Part shown: positions 46,033 to 54,903 of the stretch, piece after piece
How the letters are laid out: each line of letters opens with the position of its first letter
Numbering within the stretch: the stretch's first letter is position 1
Origin: Gammaproteobacteria bacterium
Lineage (GTDB): Bacteria; Pseudomonadota; Gammaproteobacteria; HyVt-429
Length of the DNA stretch: 64,000 nucleotides
Direction of reading: 5' to 3'
Assembly: GCA_013152415.1 (NCBI GenBank)
Contig: JAADGI010000029.1
Location: 83,741 to 147,740 of the forward strand
Program-made: the position numbers and the translations under genes
Notes under the pieces: model-generated
Told to the model about the DNA's origin: nothing
Seen by the model: the letters and a program-made list of their open reading frames with translations, nothing else
Database searches by the model: none

Positions 46033-46764
46033 ATGACCCAGAAAAAAAGAAAGATCATCGTCACCGGAGCCAGCTCGGGCATCGGTCTTGCGGTATGTGA
46101 ACACCTGCTCACCGATGGCCACGAGGTCATCGGTTTGTCCCGACGGGGCGAACAGGCCGGACCCCACCACCCCAACTTTCACCCCGAGTCTATCAATCTT
46201 GCCAACCTGGATGCCCTGCCCCATTATCTCGATGATCTGAAAAACAAACATCCTGATACCAACGGCATCATCTGTGGTGCGGGTAGTGGTGCCTTTGGTT
46301 CCCTGGAAGAATTTTCCTATTCCCAGATCCGGGAACTGATTGAACTCAACTTTACCAGCCAGGCCTACATCACCCGAGCATTCTTACCCAACATCAAGAA
46401 ACAGGGTTTTGGTAATCTTGTCTACATCGGCTCCGAGGCGGCACTGCGGGGCGGCAGTCATGGCGCTATTTATAGCGCCAGCAAATTTGCCCTACGCGGT
46501 TTCACCCAGGCCCTACGGCAGGAATGTGCAAAAAACGGTATTCGAATTACCCTCATCAATCCGGGCATGGTGCAGACTCCATTCTTTAACGACCTAGACT
46601 TCTCTCCAGGCCCTGAATCCGACAATTTTATCCTGGCCGAAGATGTCGCCGATACGGTCTTGCTTGCCCTAAACAGTCGCAGGGGGACGGTTATGGATGA
46701 AATCAATCTGTCGCCGCAAAAAAGGGTGATTCAGAAGAATGGATTGGATAAATCTGGTTCTTAA
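46033..46764 (+). CDS. Short-chain dehydrogenase/reductase
   Basis: The 243-residue protein starts at ATG 46033 (MTQKKRKIIVTGASSGIG). It has the NAD(P) motif TGASSGIG, ICGAGSGAFGS in place of NNAG, and catalytic serine-tyrosine-lysine (YIGSEAAL, then YSASKFALRG). NPGMVQTPFFND follows. The substrate is unknown. It lies 70 bases after the phosphorylase-like gene in the same orientation. Confidence 0.88.
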   Translation: MTQKKRKIIVTGASSGIGLAVCEHLLTDGHEVIGLSRRGEQAGPHHPNFHPESINLANLDALPHYLDDLKNKHPDTNGIICGAGSGAFGSLEEFSYSQIRELIELNFTSQAYITRAFLPNIKKQGFGNLVYIGSEAALRGGSHGAIYSASKFALRGFTQALRQECAKNGIRITLINPGMVQTPFFNDLDFSPGPESDNFILAEDVADTVLLALNSRRGTVMDEINLSPQKRVIQKNGLDKSGS

Positions 46765-46828
46765 ACAAAGAATAAAATAGTTAAGACCGGACATCTCGTG
46801 ATGGGTATCACATATTTACTGTTTTCTA

Positions 46829-47137
46829 CTAGCCTTTCTCACCATTGCTTCCCTCACTTTTAATCCATTTTTGCAGGGTTTCGATAATTACCTTTGCCTG
46901 GTCTGCGCTGGATATATTAAATTTAGACTTTAGCGTGTATTCGCCGTTACGTTTCTGATAACGGCGAATTGAATACTTTTCCTTGCCATACTCTTCCTTA
47001 CGCTTATCCCAATCCTGATAACGGTACATGATGGTTGACCATGCGCCCTTCGTCAGCACTTCTTTATCCAGCTGCTTGACCAGCAACTGATCGCCTTCGG
47101 AATACTCAATGGATAGATCGTCGACTGTTTCTGCCAT
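46829..47137 (-). CDS. Conserved hypothetical protein
   Basis: The 102-residue acidic-to-basic protein has no recognised domain. It has an N-terminal acidic part (MAETVDDLSIEYSEGDQ), a central charged segment (QDWDKRKEEYGKEKYSIRRY) and a helical end. Codon usage is like that of a real gene. It is convergent with the SDR gene. Confidence 0.55.
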   Translation of the reverse strand: MAETVDDLSIEYSEGDQLLVKQLDKEVLTKGAWSTIMYRYQDWDKRKEEYGKEKYSIRRYQKRNGEYTLKSKFNISSADQAKVIIETLQKWIKSEGSNGEKG

Positions 47138-47269
47138 GATTGTAACTACCGCCTTTCAATTATCAAGAATAATTAATTTGACTACTCTACTGAATTCCGG
47201 ATATTCACCACGTTCTTTCCACAATGACATATCAATCAGAAACGCCTTGATAAACCCTCGTCTCCCGCC

Positions 47270-48769
47270 CTATTTTTCTTTAAGTTTATACACCACTGCA
47301 TATTTATCCTTATAAACCATTTTAAATTCCTTGTCACGAGACATTGCCCGGTTAAATTTTCTCATCCTGGCTTCGGTAATGGCATAACGAATATCGAGTT
47401 TCCTGAAGAATGTTGACGGTTTTTTGTATCTCCCGCGAGTAATCTGTTTCCATTGCTTGAATAGATCGGGGTATTTCAATCGCATAAAATCAGGATCAAG
47501 GCCCAGCATATATCGATTGTGGGTATTATGAAAGAACAGCCGTGGAAAATCATCCCAATCCGATTGAAAAACCAATTCTCCCTTCCTGGAGTGGGTCTTG
47601 AGGTACTGCGACGCCCCGTGAAATGCGTAAGATGGGAACTGGTCGCGCACATCATTACGGGCACCACTCATTACTGTGAAAAACCCAAGCAACACGCCAA
47701 CAGCTACTGCTGCCAGGCTGGCGGCTATCCACCGATGGCCCTTTAACCAATCTATACTCACAGTCTGCAATCGCTCGCGCAGGACAAAGGCCAATGCCAA
47801 TATTGCCGCCGGTGGAAAATATTCCACGAAGCGCCTGGATTTTAGATAAAGCAGAAAATACATGGACGCAGCAAGCAGCCAAAACAACTGCGCCTTGTCT
47901 TTTCGCAAGTCTTCCAGTTTGACAAAAAATAGTGCGCCCATAAAAGCCAATATCGCCACCGTGGATTCGGTAAACCACTGCCAGGTTTTATAAGGGTACC
48001 ATTCAGTTCCCACCCCGGTACCATAACCGTTGGCAAATAATTTGGGCACAATGTGTGTCCAGAGAAAATTAATATTGTTGGGAAAATAGGGATGTATCAG
48101 CAAGCCAACAACCACGCCGACTCCGGTAGCCACTATCAGCGAATATTCAATGCGGCGATCAACAACATAATGGGCGATCAATGCAAAGAGCACCAGGGGT
48201 GCCAAAATTGCAAAACCGTCATAGGCCAAAACAAATAAAATGGTCAACACCCCCAGAGCATAGGGGTTTTTCTTTATCAGAAAATAAAATGCCAATATTT
48301 GAAAGGCCAGGGCCAATGACTGGCCACGAGCCATGCTGAACCGGTATAAAAATGGACTCGACGCGGCAGCCAGAATAAACACCCAGACCAGTGGCAGCGG
48401 CATGTTATAGCGCAGAAGCAACCAGCCGAAGGTAGCAAAGGCGAGTGCCGCCACGAATACTGCCGACCATTTGGCGGCATCGACCAAGTCACCAAATATC
48501 GCCGTAAAGGGTAGCTGTATCAGGTGAAGCAACCAGTGGTGATCGGTGTAATTTTCGCGATCCAATACGGTGAGACTCAACCAGGGGAAATCCAACACCA
48601 AACCATGTTGGCGCATCAGATCGGCAACTTTAATATGGTAGTAGCCATCGTAACCCACGATCGATGACCCGGAGAATTGAAGATATGCCAACAGAATAAA
48701 ACTGAAGACAAAGAAAAGCAAAATCTGGCCGTGGGACTTCAACCAGTGAATTACCTGTGCCTGCGACAT
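47270..48769 (-). CDS. STT3-like multi-span membrane glycosyltransferase (GT-C fold)
   Basis: The 499-residue protein has about 11-13 hydrophobic helices and two conserved loop motifs of oligosaccharyltransferase-like GT-C proteins near the N-terminus: GYDGYYHIKVADLMR and DHHWLLHLIQLPF. A soluble C-terminal part (about 400-499) is basic, ending KYAVVYKLKEK. Bacterial members transfer lipid-linked sugars to proteins or polymers. The acceptor here is unknown, and the sequence is divergent from PglB. Confidence 0.65.
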   Translation of the reverse strand: MSQAQVIHWLKSHGQILLFFVFSFILLAYLQFSGSSIVGYDGYYHIKVADLMRQHGLVLDFPWLSLTVLDRENYTDHHWLLHLIQLPFTAIFGDLVDAAKWSAVFVAALAFATFGWLLLRYNMPLPLVWVFILAAASSPFLYRFSMARGQSLALAFQILAFYFLIKKNPYALGVLTILFVLAYDGFAILAPLVLFALIAHYVVDRRIEYSLIVATGVGVVVGLLIHPYFPNNINFLWTHIVPKLFANGYGTGVGTEWYPYKTWQWFTESTVAILAFMGALFFVKLEDLRKDKAQLFWLLAASMYFLLYLKSRRFVEYFPPAAILALAFVLRERLQTVSIDWLKGHRWIAASLAAVAVGVLLGFFTVMSGARNDVRDQFPSYAFHGASQYLKTHSRKGELVFQSDWDDFPRLFFHNTHNRYMLGLDPDFMRLKYPDLFKQWKQITRGRYKKPSTFFRKLDIRYAITEARMRKFNRAMSRDKEFKMVYKDKYAVVYKLKEK

Positions 48770-48831
48770 CGTTTTCTCAAAATTTGTGTATCTGGGGATG
48801 CAAGCACGAATCTATCTGGGAGGACGTTGCA
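48770..48831. other. Gap between two divergent genes
   Basis: No element is recognised in this short gap. The longer stretch to 49136 holds only a doubtful small ORF (48832-49011) and non-coding sequence. Confidence 0.5.
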
Positions 48832-49011
48832 ATGCAAGGCACCCAAACCTCGATGACCAACAATACGCTCAACAATAATGAGATTAGCGCTTCATCAGAG
48901 GGCCATTCAGGAGGGCAAAATCAGCTTACTAAGGAGTTTATTCAGTTGCCTGACACCCCATCAGTGGGTACCGGTAGTACAGGGGCTACCACCAACTATC
49001 AGGGCACATAG
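48832..49011 (+). CDS. Possible small Ser/Thr/Asn-rich protein
   Basis: A 59-residue frame starts at ATG 48832 behind a well-placed GGGAGGA. It is rich in Ser, Thr, Asn and Gly with no signal or domain. The ribosome-binding site is the only support, so it may not be a gene. Confidence 0.25.
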   Translation: MQGTQTSMTNNTLNNNEISASSEGHSGGQNQLTKEFIQLPDTPSVGTGSTGATTNYQGT

Positions 49012-49136
49012 ACACAAATACCGGGAAACCCATAATCTGTTTGACAGGCCTTCAGGGCTGGTCCATATGCTAAAATTAACTATGACCTATCGTCTCACAC
49101 TGACTACATAGTAATCGTTCCAAACAGAATATCGTG

Positions 49137-51887
49137 ATGCCTGATAATCCTAATAAACAAGCGTCAGCAGACATACCGACCCCCCCGGATACTCCGTATC
49201 AGTTGTCTATTGCCGACACCTTCTCTGCACTAGGGGTTGACCGTCATGGTCTGACTGCGCAACAAGCTCAACAACGGCAGGACGCGTATGGATATAACCG
49301 CCTACCTCAGGCCAAAACCACCAGCTTATTGCAGATTGCTCTCCGGCAATTTCTTAATCCGCTTATCTATATCCTTTCCTTTGCAGCAATTATTTCTTTA
49401 GTCGTTGGTGAGCATACGGACGCAATCTTTATCGGCCTGGTATTAACTCTTAATTCCGTTATTGGTGCTGTGCAGGAATATTCTGCCGAGCAAAGCGCGG
49501 CTGCCCTACAAAAACTAGTGACCCACTATACCCGTACTATTCGAGACGGCAGAATCTGTGAGCTGCAAGCGAGTGAACTGGTTCCAGGTGATATTGTTTT
49601 ACTGGCTTCTGGAGATAAAGTACCCGCAGATTTACGCTTGATTGCAACACAAAATTTAACAGTAGACGAATCCTTACTCACCGGTGAATCTCTCGCCGTC
49701 CAACAGAACGCTGAGTCGGTAGTTGATGTTGATGCAACAATGGGTGACCGGGTCAATATGGCCTATGCCGGTACCCTGGTTGTGCGAGGTCGTGCAACAG
49801 GAGTGGTCACCGCAACAGGTCGATTTACTGAACTAGGAAGAATCGCCGAAGCCGTACTGACAGGTCGTAGCGTTAAACCTCCTCTTATGATCAGGATGGA
49901 TCAGTTCTCGATTCGCATCAGCTTCGTCATGGTGTTTATGGTTCTGATACTGGGTGCTATTGCATTAAGTCGCGGTATGCCTTTGACTGAAATACTATTG
50001 ATGTCTGCCGCCCTTGCAGTCTCCGTCATTCCTGAAGGTCTGCCGGTAGCAATGACTATCGCCTTATCCATCTCCATGCGCCGCATGGCAAAGCGCGAAG
50101 TTATTGTACGCAAACTGGTCACAGTCGAAGCCCTGGGTTCATGCACCTACATCGCAACCGACAAGACAGGCACCTTGACCGTTAATAAGATTACCGTAGA
50201 AAAACTATTGATGCCGGACGGCAGACTTTTCGACGTTAACGGTGAAGGCATAACAATTCATGGAAAAACAACAAATCCTTCAGAAGGACTGTCTAATTTT
50301 GAAGAAGACTGGCTATCGCGTTTATCCCGTACAGCCGTATTGGCAAACGAAGCTACTATTGATAAACATGAGGGCAAGTGGGTACATCAAGGTGATGCAG
50401 TTGATGTAGCACTGCTCATCATGGCACACAAACTGAATGTAATGCGCCCGGATGTGCTGGCTGAGTGCCCAGAACAATCCATTATACCCTACGAATCTGC
50501 AAGTCAATTCTCAGCATCACTAAACCGATGTAAAGATGGCTCGCAAATTTTTGTTAAAGGCGCCATGGAGAAAATAATATCCATGTGCACTACCATGACC
50601 ACCGCCGATGGTGATGTTCCTATATCCCCCCAACAAATTGAGAAACAGGCCAATATATTAGCCAACCAAGGTTACCGCTTACTGTCTCTGGCAAGCGGAG
50701 TGAACAACGTTGGTGGCGACAAAAAATTATCTTCAAGCCACTTAAGTGGGCTTAATTTTTTGGGCTTGGTCGGCATGATCGATCCACTTCGAGACGAAGT
50801 ACCAAAGGCCATCGCCGCCTGCCGTACTGCGGGTATTAAAATCGGAATGATTACCGGTGATCACCCGGCGACTGCACTGGCCATCGCTCGCGAGCTGGGA
50901 TTGGCGCAAACACCCGAGCAGGTGATTACCGGAAAAGACGTAAAAGCAGTTGAAGAACAACCCAATCAATACATAGATGCATTGACACAGCGTGGCTGTA
51001 TTTTTGCTCGCGTCGAACCCTATCAGAAACTACACATCGTTCAGTCATTGGAACGTAATGGACACTTTGTTGCGGTTACCGGTGACGGTGCAAACGATGC
51101 GCCTGCACTACGCGCTGCCCATGTAGGCGTGGCGATGGGTAAAGGGGGGGCCGATGTAGCGCGGGAAACCTCTGACATGATCCTGGTCGATGACAATTTT
51201 GCCTCCATTGTCTCAGGTGTCGAAGAAGGCCGTATTGCCTATGCTAATGTGCGCAAGGTCATTCTCCTGCTACTGGCCACTGGTGCCAGTGAATTAGTGT
51301 TGGTAAGCTTGTCCATTATTACAGGACTACCCTTACCATTGACCGCAGTACAACTGCTCTGGCTAAACTTGGTGACCAATGGCATCCAGGATGTCGCTCT
51401 GGCCTTTGAGCCCGGTGAAGGGAATGAATTACGTCGACCTCCACGCGACCCCAAGGAACCAATCTTTAATCGCTTAATGGTCGAAAAAATACTGCTTGTA
51501 GCAGCGGTCATCGCTGTCGTGGCCTTCCTGGCATTTGAGTGGATGTTAGACCAGGGTTATTCCGTAGAAGAGGCACGCAATGGTGTGCTGTTACTGATGG
51601 TGTTATACGAGAACGTCTATGTATTTAATTGCCGCTCAGAAACCCGCTCGGTCTTTACCCAGAACCCCTTACGAAACCCGTTCTTGCTCTACGGTACTCT
51701 TGCCGCACAATTGATTCATATTGGGGCAATGTATACGCCTGGGCTACGTGATATCCTGGATATCCAGCCCGTCAGTCTGTCTACCTGGGTTACCCTGTTG
51801 CTGCTCGCTTGCGCGGCACTGCTCGCATCAGAGTTTCACAAATTTATCTGGCACTGGCGTATAAAGAAGAGGATTATTTCTGCGTAA
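49137..51887 (+). CDS. Cation-transporting P-type ATPase (P2-type, SERCA/PMCA-like)
   Basis: The 916-residue protein has a cation ATPase N-terminal domain, the TGES motif in the actuator domain, and SVIPEGLPVAMTIALSI in helix 4. The phosphorylation site DKTGTLTV, MITGDHPATA, and VAVTGDGANDAPALR are all present. Six C-terminal helices include QLLWLNLVTNGIQDVALAF. The helix-4 PEGLP and helix-6 pattern point to calcium or monovalent cation pumping. Specificity is not settled. ATG 49137 is preferred to GTG 49134. Confidence 0.93.
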   Translation: MPDNPNKQASADIPTPPDTPYQLSIADTFSALGVDRHGLTAQQAQQRQDAYGYNRLPQAKTTSLLQIALRQFLNPLIYILSFAAIISLVVGEHTDAIFIGLVLTLNSVIGAVQEYSAEQSAAALQKLVTHYTRTIRDGRICELQASELVPGDIVLLASGDKVPADLRLIATQNLTVDESLLTGESLAVQQNAESVVDVDATMGDRVNMAYAGTLVVRGRATGVVTATGRFTELGRIAEAVLTGRSVKPPLMIRMDQFSIRISFVMVFMVLILGAIALSRGMPLTEILLMSAALAVSVIPEGLPVAMTIALSISMRRMAKREVIVRKLVTVEALGSCTYIATDKTGTLTVNKITVEKLLMPDGRLFDVNGEGITIHGKTTNPSEGLSNFEEDWLSRLSRTAVLANEATIDKHEGKWVHQGDAVDVALLIMAHKLNVMRPDVLAECPEQSIIPYESASQFSASLNRCKDGSQIFVKGAMEKIISMCTTMTTADGDVPISPQQIEKQANILANQGYRLLSLASGVNNVGGDKKLSSSHLSGLNFLGLVGMIDPLRDEVPKAIAACRTAGIKIGMITGDHPATALAIARELGLAQTPEQVITGKDVKAVEEQPNQYIDALTQRGCIFARVEPYQKLHIVQSLERNGHFVAVTGDGANDAPALRAAHVGVAMGKGGADVARETSDMILVDDNFASIVSGVEEGRIAYANVRKVILLLLATGASELVLVSLSIITGLPLPLTAVQLLWLNLVTNGIQDVALAFEPGEGNELRRPPRDPKEPIFNRLMVEKILLVAAVIAVVAFLAFEWMLDQGYSVEEARNGVLLLMVLYENVYVFNCRSETRSVFTQNPLRNPFLLYGTLAAQLIHIGAMYTPGLRDILDIQPVSLSTWVTLLLLACAALLASEFHKFIWHWRIKKRIISA

Positions 51888-51906
51888 CGAGAGAAACAAT
51901 AGCAAC

Positions 51907-52665
51907 ATGACATATACACTTCTAAAATTAATATGGCGAACAATCTGCATCTTTGAGATGCTTATTTTTAATCAGTTTCTCTATATGCTCACCTTATTTC
52001 CTACATTTATTGTACAAAAACTACAACCTGTTTATTTCTATTTGTCTCGCATATGGGCCCGACTATTTGTACGCGCCTTGGGCGTAGACCTTCGTCTGCA
52101 CGAAAAAAACACCAAGCCGCTACCCAGCCATTACATATTGGTAGCCAATCATCCTTCGGCTTTTGAGGATATCGGCATCCCTGCTCTTTTCCCAGTGCGG
52201 TCACTTTCCAAGATTGGGGTGCGTGATTGGTGGTTTGCCGGACGCATTACCTGGGCAGCAGGCAATCTCTTTGTAAAACGTGAATCAAGAGAGTCTCGTC
52301 ACCGAGTCTACAAGGAAATGATAGCAGCCGTAGAATCTGGGAAAAACATTGCTGTCTATCCCGAAGGAGGATGCAAGGGTAGGCGAATATTTGAAACCTT
52401 TCGTTACGGTGCATTTGATATTTCAATTAAAACAGGTGTGCCGATACTGCCTGTTTTTCTCCACTACGAGATGCAAGATCTTTTTGAATGGCGTTCACCA
52501 CAAACCGTATACCACAAGATATGGCATATCATGTTCTGTCAGAATAACCGGGCCAACTATTATGTGTATGACGCAATCGATCCCGCTGGATTTAAAGACA
52601 AGGTTGAATACATGGAACACGTACATGATTTATATTTAAAATGGCAGGCGCGTTATCTCGACTAA
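51907..52665 (+). CDS. Lysophospholipid acyltransferase (PlsC-like)
   Basis: The 252-residue membrane-associated protein has an N-terminal hydrophobic stretch and the acyltransferase motifs NHPSAFED (HX4E, a known variant of HX4D) near residue 79-86, FVKRESRESR and AVYPEGGCKGRR. Likely it acylates lysophosphatidic acid or a related lipid. It starts 19 bases after the P-type ATPase and may share its transcript. Confidence 0.82.
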   Translation: MTYTLLKLIWRTICIFEMLIFNQFLYMLTLFPTFIVQKLQPVYFYLSRIWARLFVRALGVDLRLHEKNTKPLPSHYILVANHPSAFEDIGIPALFPVRSLSKIGVRDWWFAGRITWAAGNLFVKRESRESRHRVYKEMIAAVESGKNIAVYPEGGCKGRRIFETFRYGAFDISIKTGVPILPVFLHYEMQDLFEWRSPQTVYHKIWHIMFCQNNRANYYVYDAIDPAGFKDKVEYMEHVHDLYLKWQARYLD

Positions 52666-52707
52666 AGGCACCTTTACCCAAGTCCGCCATAACTCACGTC
52701 CACTATT

Positions 52708-52731
52708 GTTACTAATGAGTACGTTAGTAAC
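52708..52731 (+). promoter_or_regulatory. Inverted repeat around a start codon
   Basis: GTTACTAA (52708-52715) and TTAGTAAC (52724-52731) form a perfect 8-bp inverted repeat across the ATG at 52715. It could be an operator or an RNA hairpin that hides the start. Confidence 0.4.
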
Positions 52732-53299
52732 AATGGCCACCCCACAGGATGCCATGATAAGTCATCGACTGGTTCTACACCCCTCCGACCCCATGACGGC
52801 ACCGCAATCGACACAGGCCCTGGTGCAAGGCCTTGCTCTGTCAGGACTTATCGGCGATGTTTACCCCCAGGGTGGTGAGTACGCCTTCTTTAGCGGAGCT
52901 GAGTTTCTGCAACTCATAAGCTTCTTGGGCTGCTCACCCCATATGGCCCTGCTACCCGGGGAATCCGAAGATCCTGGCTTTTGTTATGTATCACTAACGG
53001 CCATCAAGGCGTGGCCAAAATTTATTTTAGGCCAACATCCTGCTACATCCCGTTGCCCAAACTGCTCCAGCCCAGCGGTAGATTGGCAAAACAATATGGA
53101 TCCTGGCTCCATTCATGTTTGCACAAGCTGCGAAATCAAGAGTCCAATACATGCCTTAAACTGGAAACGTAGCGCCGGGTACGGACGGGTATTTATTGAA
53201 ATATACGGTGTCCACCCTCACGAGGCGGTACCAGCAGACCACCTGCTAGAATCACTACACACCGCCCACGGAATAGCGTGGGACTATTGCTATCTGTGA
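52715..53299 (+). CDS. Conserved hypothetical protein with a CxxC zinc-ribbon motif
   Basis: The 194-residue protein has two CxxC pairs (RCPNCSSPAVDW and VCTSCEIKSP) about 22 residues apart, which suggests a zinc ribbon in the middle. The N-terminal half (LSGLIGDVYPQGGEYAF, FLQLISFLGCSPHMAL) is unlike a known family to me. The start is uncertain: ATG 52715, ATG 52733 or ATG 52757 (MISHRLVLHP) are possible. Confidence 0.6.
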   Translation: MSTLVTMATPQDAMISHRLVLHPSDPMTAPQSTQALVQGLALSGLIGDVYPQGGEYAFFSGAEFLQLISFLGCSPHMALLPGESEDPGFCYVSLTAIKAWPKFILGQHPATSRCPNCSSPAVDWQNNMDPGSIHVCTSCEIKSPIHALNWKRSAGYGRVFIEIYGVHPHEAVPADHLLESLHTAHGIAWDYCYL

Positions 53300-53394
53300 C
53301 CTTTATGTGTTGAATAACATGCCATATCCGGCCAAATTACATCTATAATTGCATCTATAATAGAGACAGGCTAACACATCCGAGTAAAAACATT

Positions 53395-53808
53395 ATGCGC
53401 GTAGAAGAGATCATGACCCAGCCGGTGGTGACCGTTGCAATGGATGATTCTTTGCGGTTGATCAGGGAAATTTTTTCTAAGATGAAGTTCCATCACCTAT
53501 TGGTGACCGAGCATGACAAATTGGTCGGGGTAATCTCGGACAGAGACTTGCTCAAACAAATTTCACCCTCATTAGATACCAGCGCCGCAACACTACAGGA
53601 TTTAGCCGTGCTTGACCGGCCGGCCCACCAAATCATGTCGAGAAACCTGGTGACCCTGAGAAGAGATGCATCCATAAAAATGGCCTTACAGGCCTTCCTC
53701 AACAAAGAGGTATCTTGCTTGCCCATAGTCGACCATGAAAATCGTATAGAAGGCATTATCAGCTGGAAAGATGTGTTTAAGTCCCTTCTCAGCTTGAGCA
53801 ACACTTGA
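53395..53808 (+). CDS. CBS-domain pair protein
   Basis: The 137-residue protein consists of two CBS domains: MRVEEIMTQPVVTVAMDDSL ... VGVISDRDLLKQI, and IMSRNLVTLRRDASIKMALQ ... IEGIISWKDVFKSL. Such stand-alone modules bind adenine nucleotides and act as sensors for other proteins. The partner is unknown. Confidence 0.9.
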   Translation: MRVEEIMTQPVVTVAMDDSLRLIREIFSKMKFHHLLVTEHDKLVGVISDRDLLKQISPSLDTSAATLQDLAVLDRPAHQIMSRNLVTLRRDASIKMALQAFLNKEVSCLPIVDHENRIEGIISWKDVFKSLLSLSNT

Positions 53809-53860
53809 GCTTCACCCAAAACATTAATATCAGTCCCACGCGACAAAAATAAAGTCCATC

Positions 53861-54226
53861 ATGCCAACACTCGTATTTAAACTCCGCAATGTCCCTGATG
53901 ATGAGGCCGATGATATTCGAAGGCTACTCAGTGAAAACGGTATCGAACACTATGAGACTTCTGCTGGAAATTGGGGTATTTCCATGCCCGCCATTTGGAT
54001 AAACAATGACCGGCAACTCGACCAGGCCAAACAACTCATTGGCCAATATGAGCGGGATCGCCCAGCCCAAATCCAGGAACAATACAGGCAACAGGAACGA
54101 GAGGGTAAGAATAAAACCTTCCTGGATGCGGCCAAGGAACAGCCTCTGCGGGTTAGCCTATATTTGGCCGTGATAGTGGCGATACTTTACCTCTCTACCA
54201 AACCCTTCCTCGATCTCGCAAAATAA
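53861..54226 (+). CDS. DUF6164 family membrane protein
   Basis: The 121-residue protein has a DUF2007-like soluble domain (LVFKLRNVPDDEADDIRRLL; GNWGISMPAIWI) with a basic glutamine-rich region after it. One C-terminal hydrophobic helix (VSLYLAVIVAILYLS) follows. Function is unknown. It follows the CBS gene by 52 bases. Confidence 0.72.
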   Translation: MPTLVFKLRNVPDDEADDIRRLLSENGIEHYETSAGNWGISMPAIWINNDRQLDQAKQLIGQYERDRPAQIQEQYRQQEREGKNKTFLDAAKEQPLRVSLYLAVIVAILYLSTKPFLDLAK

Positions 54227-54264
54227 AATAGCTCCCGTTTTACCCAATCAGGGCCTGGCCTGCC

Positions 54265-54852
54265 TCACTGGCCCAACATCTCTAGCATCCCACCCCTTTC
54301 ATTGTGCCGAATACGGCATTGACCGGCATGGGCAACCTGTATGCGATAGAGGCTCGAGGCCGGGGCACCCAGGACATGGGCAATGATGGCACGCATGACC
54401 CCGGCATGGGCCACTACCAGGCAGTGCTGAGCTGCGTAGCCTAAGACCAAGCGATCATAGGCCGTGGTCACCCGGTCGATAAAATCCACCAAAGGCTCCG
54501 ACCCCGCAGGCCGATTGTTGACTGGGTCGTCATAAAATTCCCTATAAGCCTGGGCCTCTTGGGCCTGGAGTTCTTCACGGCTTCTGCCCTCCCACACCCC
54601 AAATCCCACCTCTCTAAACTGGGGCTCCTGGGCCAGGGGAATGTCGTGGCGAGCCGCCAACTCGGCGGCAAAGGCCTGGCAACGTAGCAGGGGTGAGGTA
54701 ATGATCTGATCCCAGGGGGTGTGGGCCGCCACCGCCTGCCACATCTGTTGCCAACCCTTTTCACTCAAGGGGTCGTCAACCCCGTACCCACGGTAGCGCC
54801 GCCCACCCACCGGTTCACCGTGGCGTATCAAATCAATAATGGTTTCTTGCAA
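54265..54852 (-). CDS. Histidine phosphatase family protein
   Basis: The 195-residue protein has the catalytic RHGEP motif at residues 10-14 and the second catalytic histidine in VVAHAGVMRA near 150, with FREVGFGVWEGRS. Relatives include alpha-ribazole phosphatase CobC and phosphoglycerate mutases; the substrate is not clear. The start is a TTG at 54852, because an in-frame TAA lies 6 bases upstream and no ATG precedes the RHG motif. Confidence 0.85.
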   Translation of the reverse strand: MQETIIDLIRHGEPVGGRRYRGYGVDDPLSEKGWQQMWQAVAAHTPWDQIITSPLLRCQAFAAELAARHDIPLAQEPQFREVGFGVWEGRSREELQAQEAQAYREFYDDPVNNRPAGSEPLVDFIDRVTTAYDRLVLGYAAQHCLVVAHAGVMRAIIAHVLGAPASSLYRIQVAHAGQCRIRHNERGGMLEMLGQ

Positions 54853-54903
54853 TCGTACTTAACCTTTGGTTTTTGTCACAGACATACAGAAGGTGCAGGT
54901 GGG

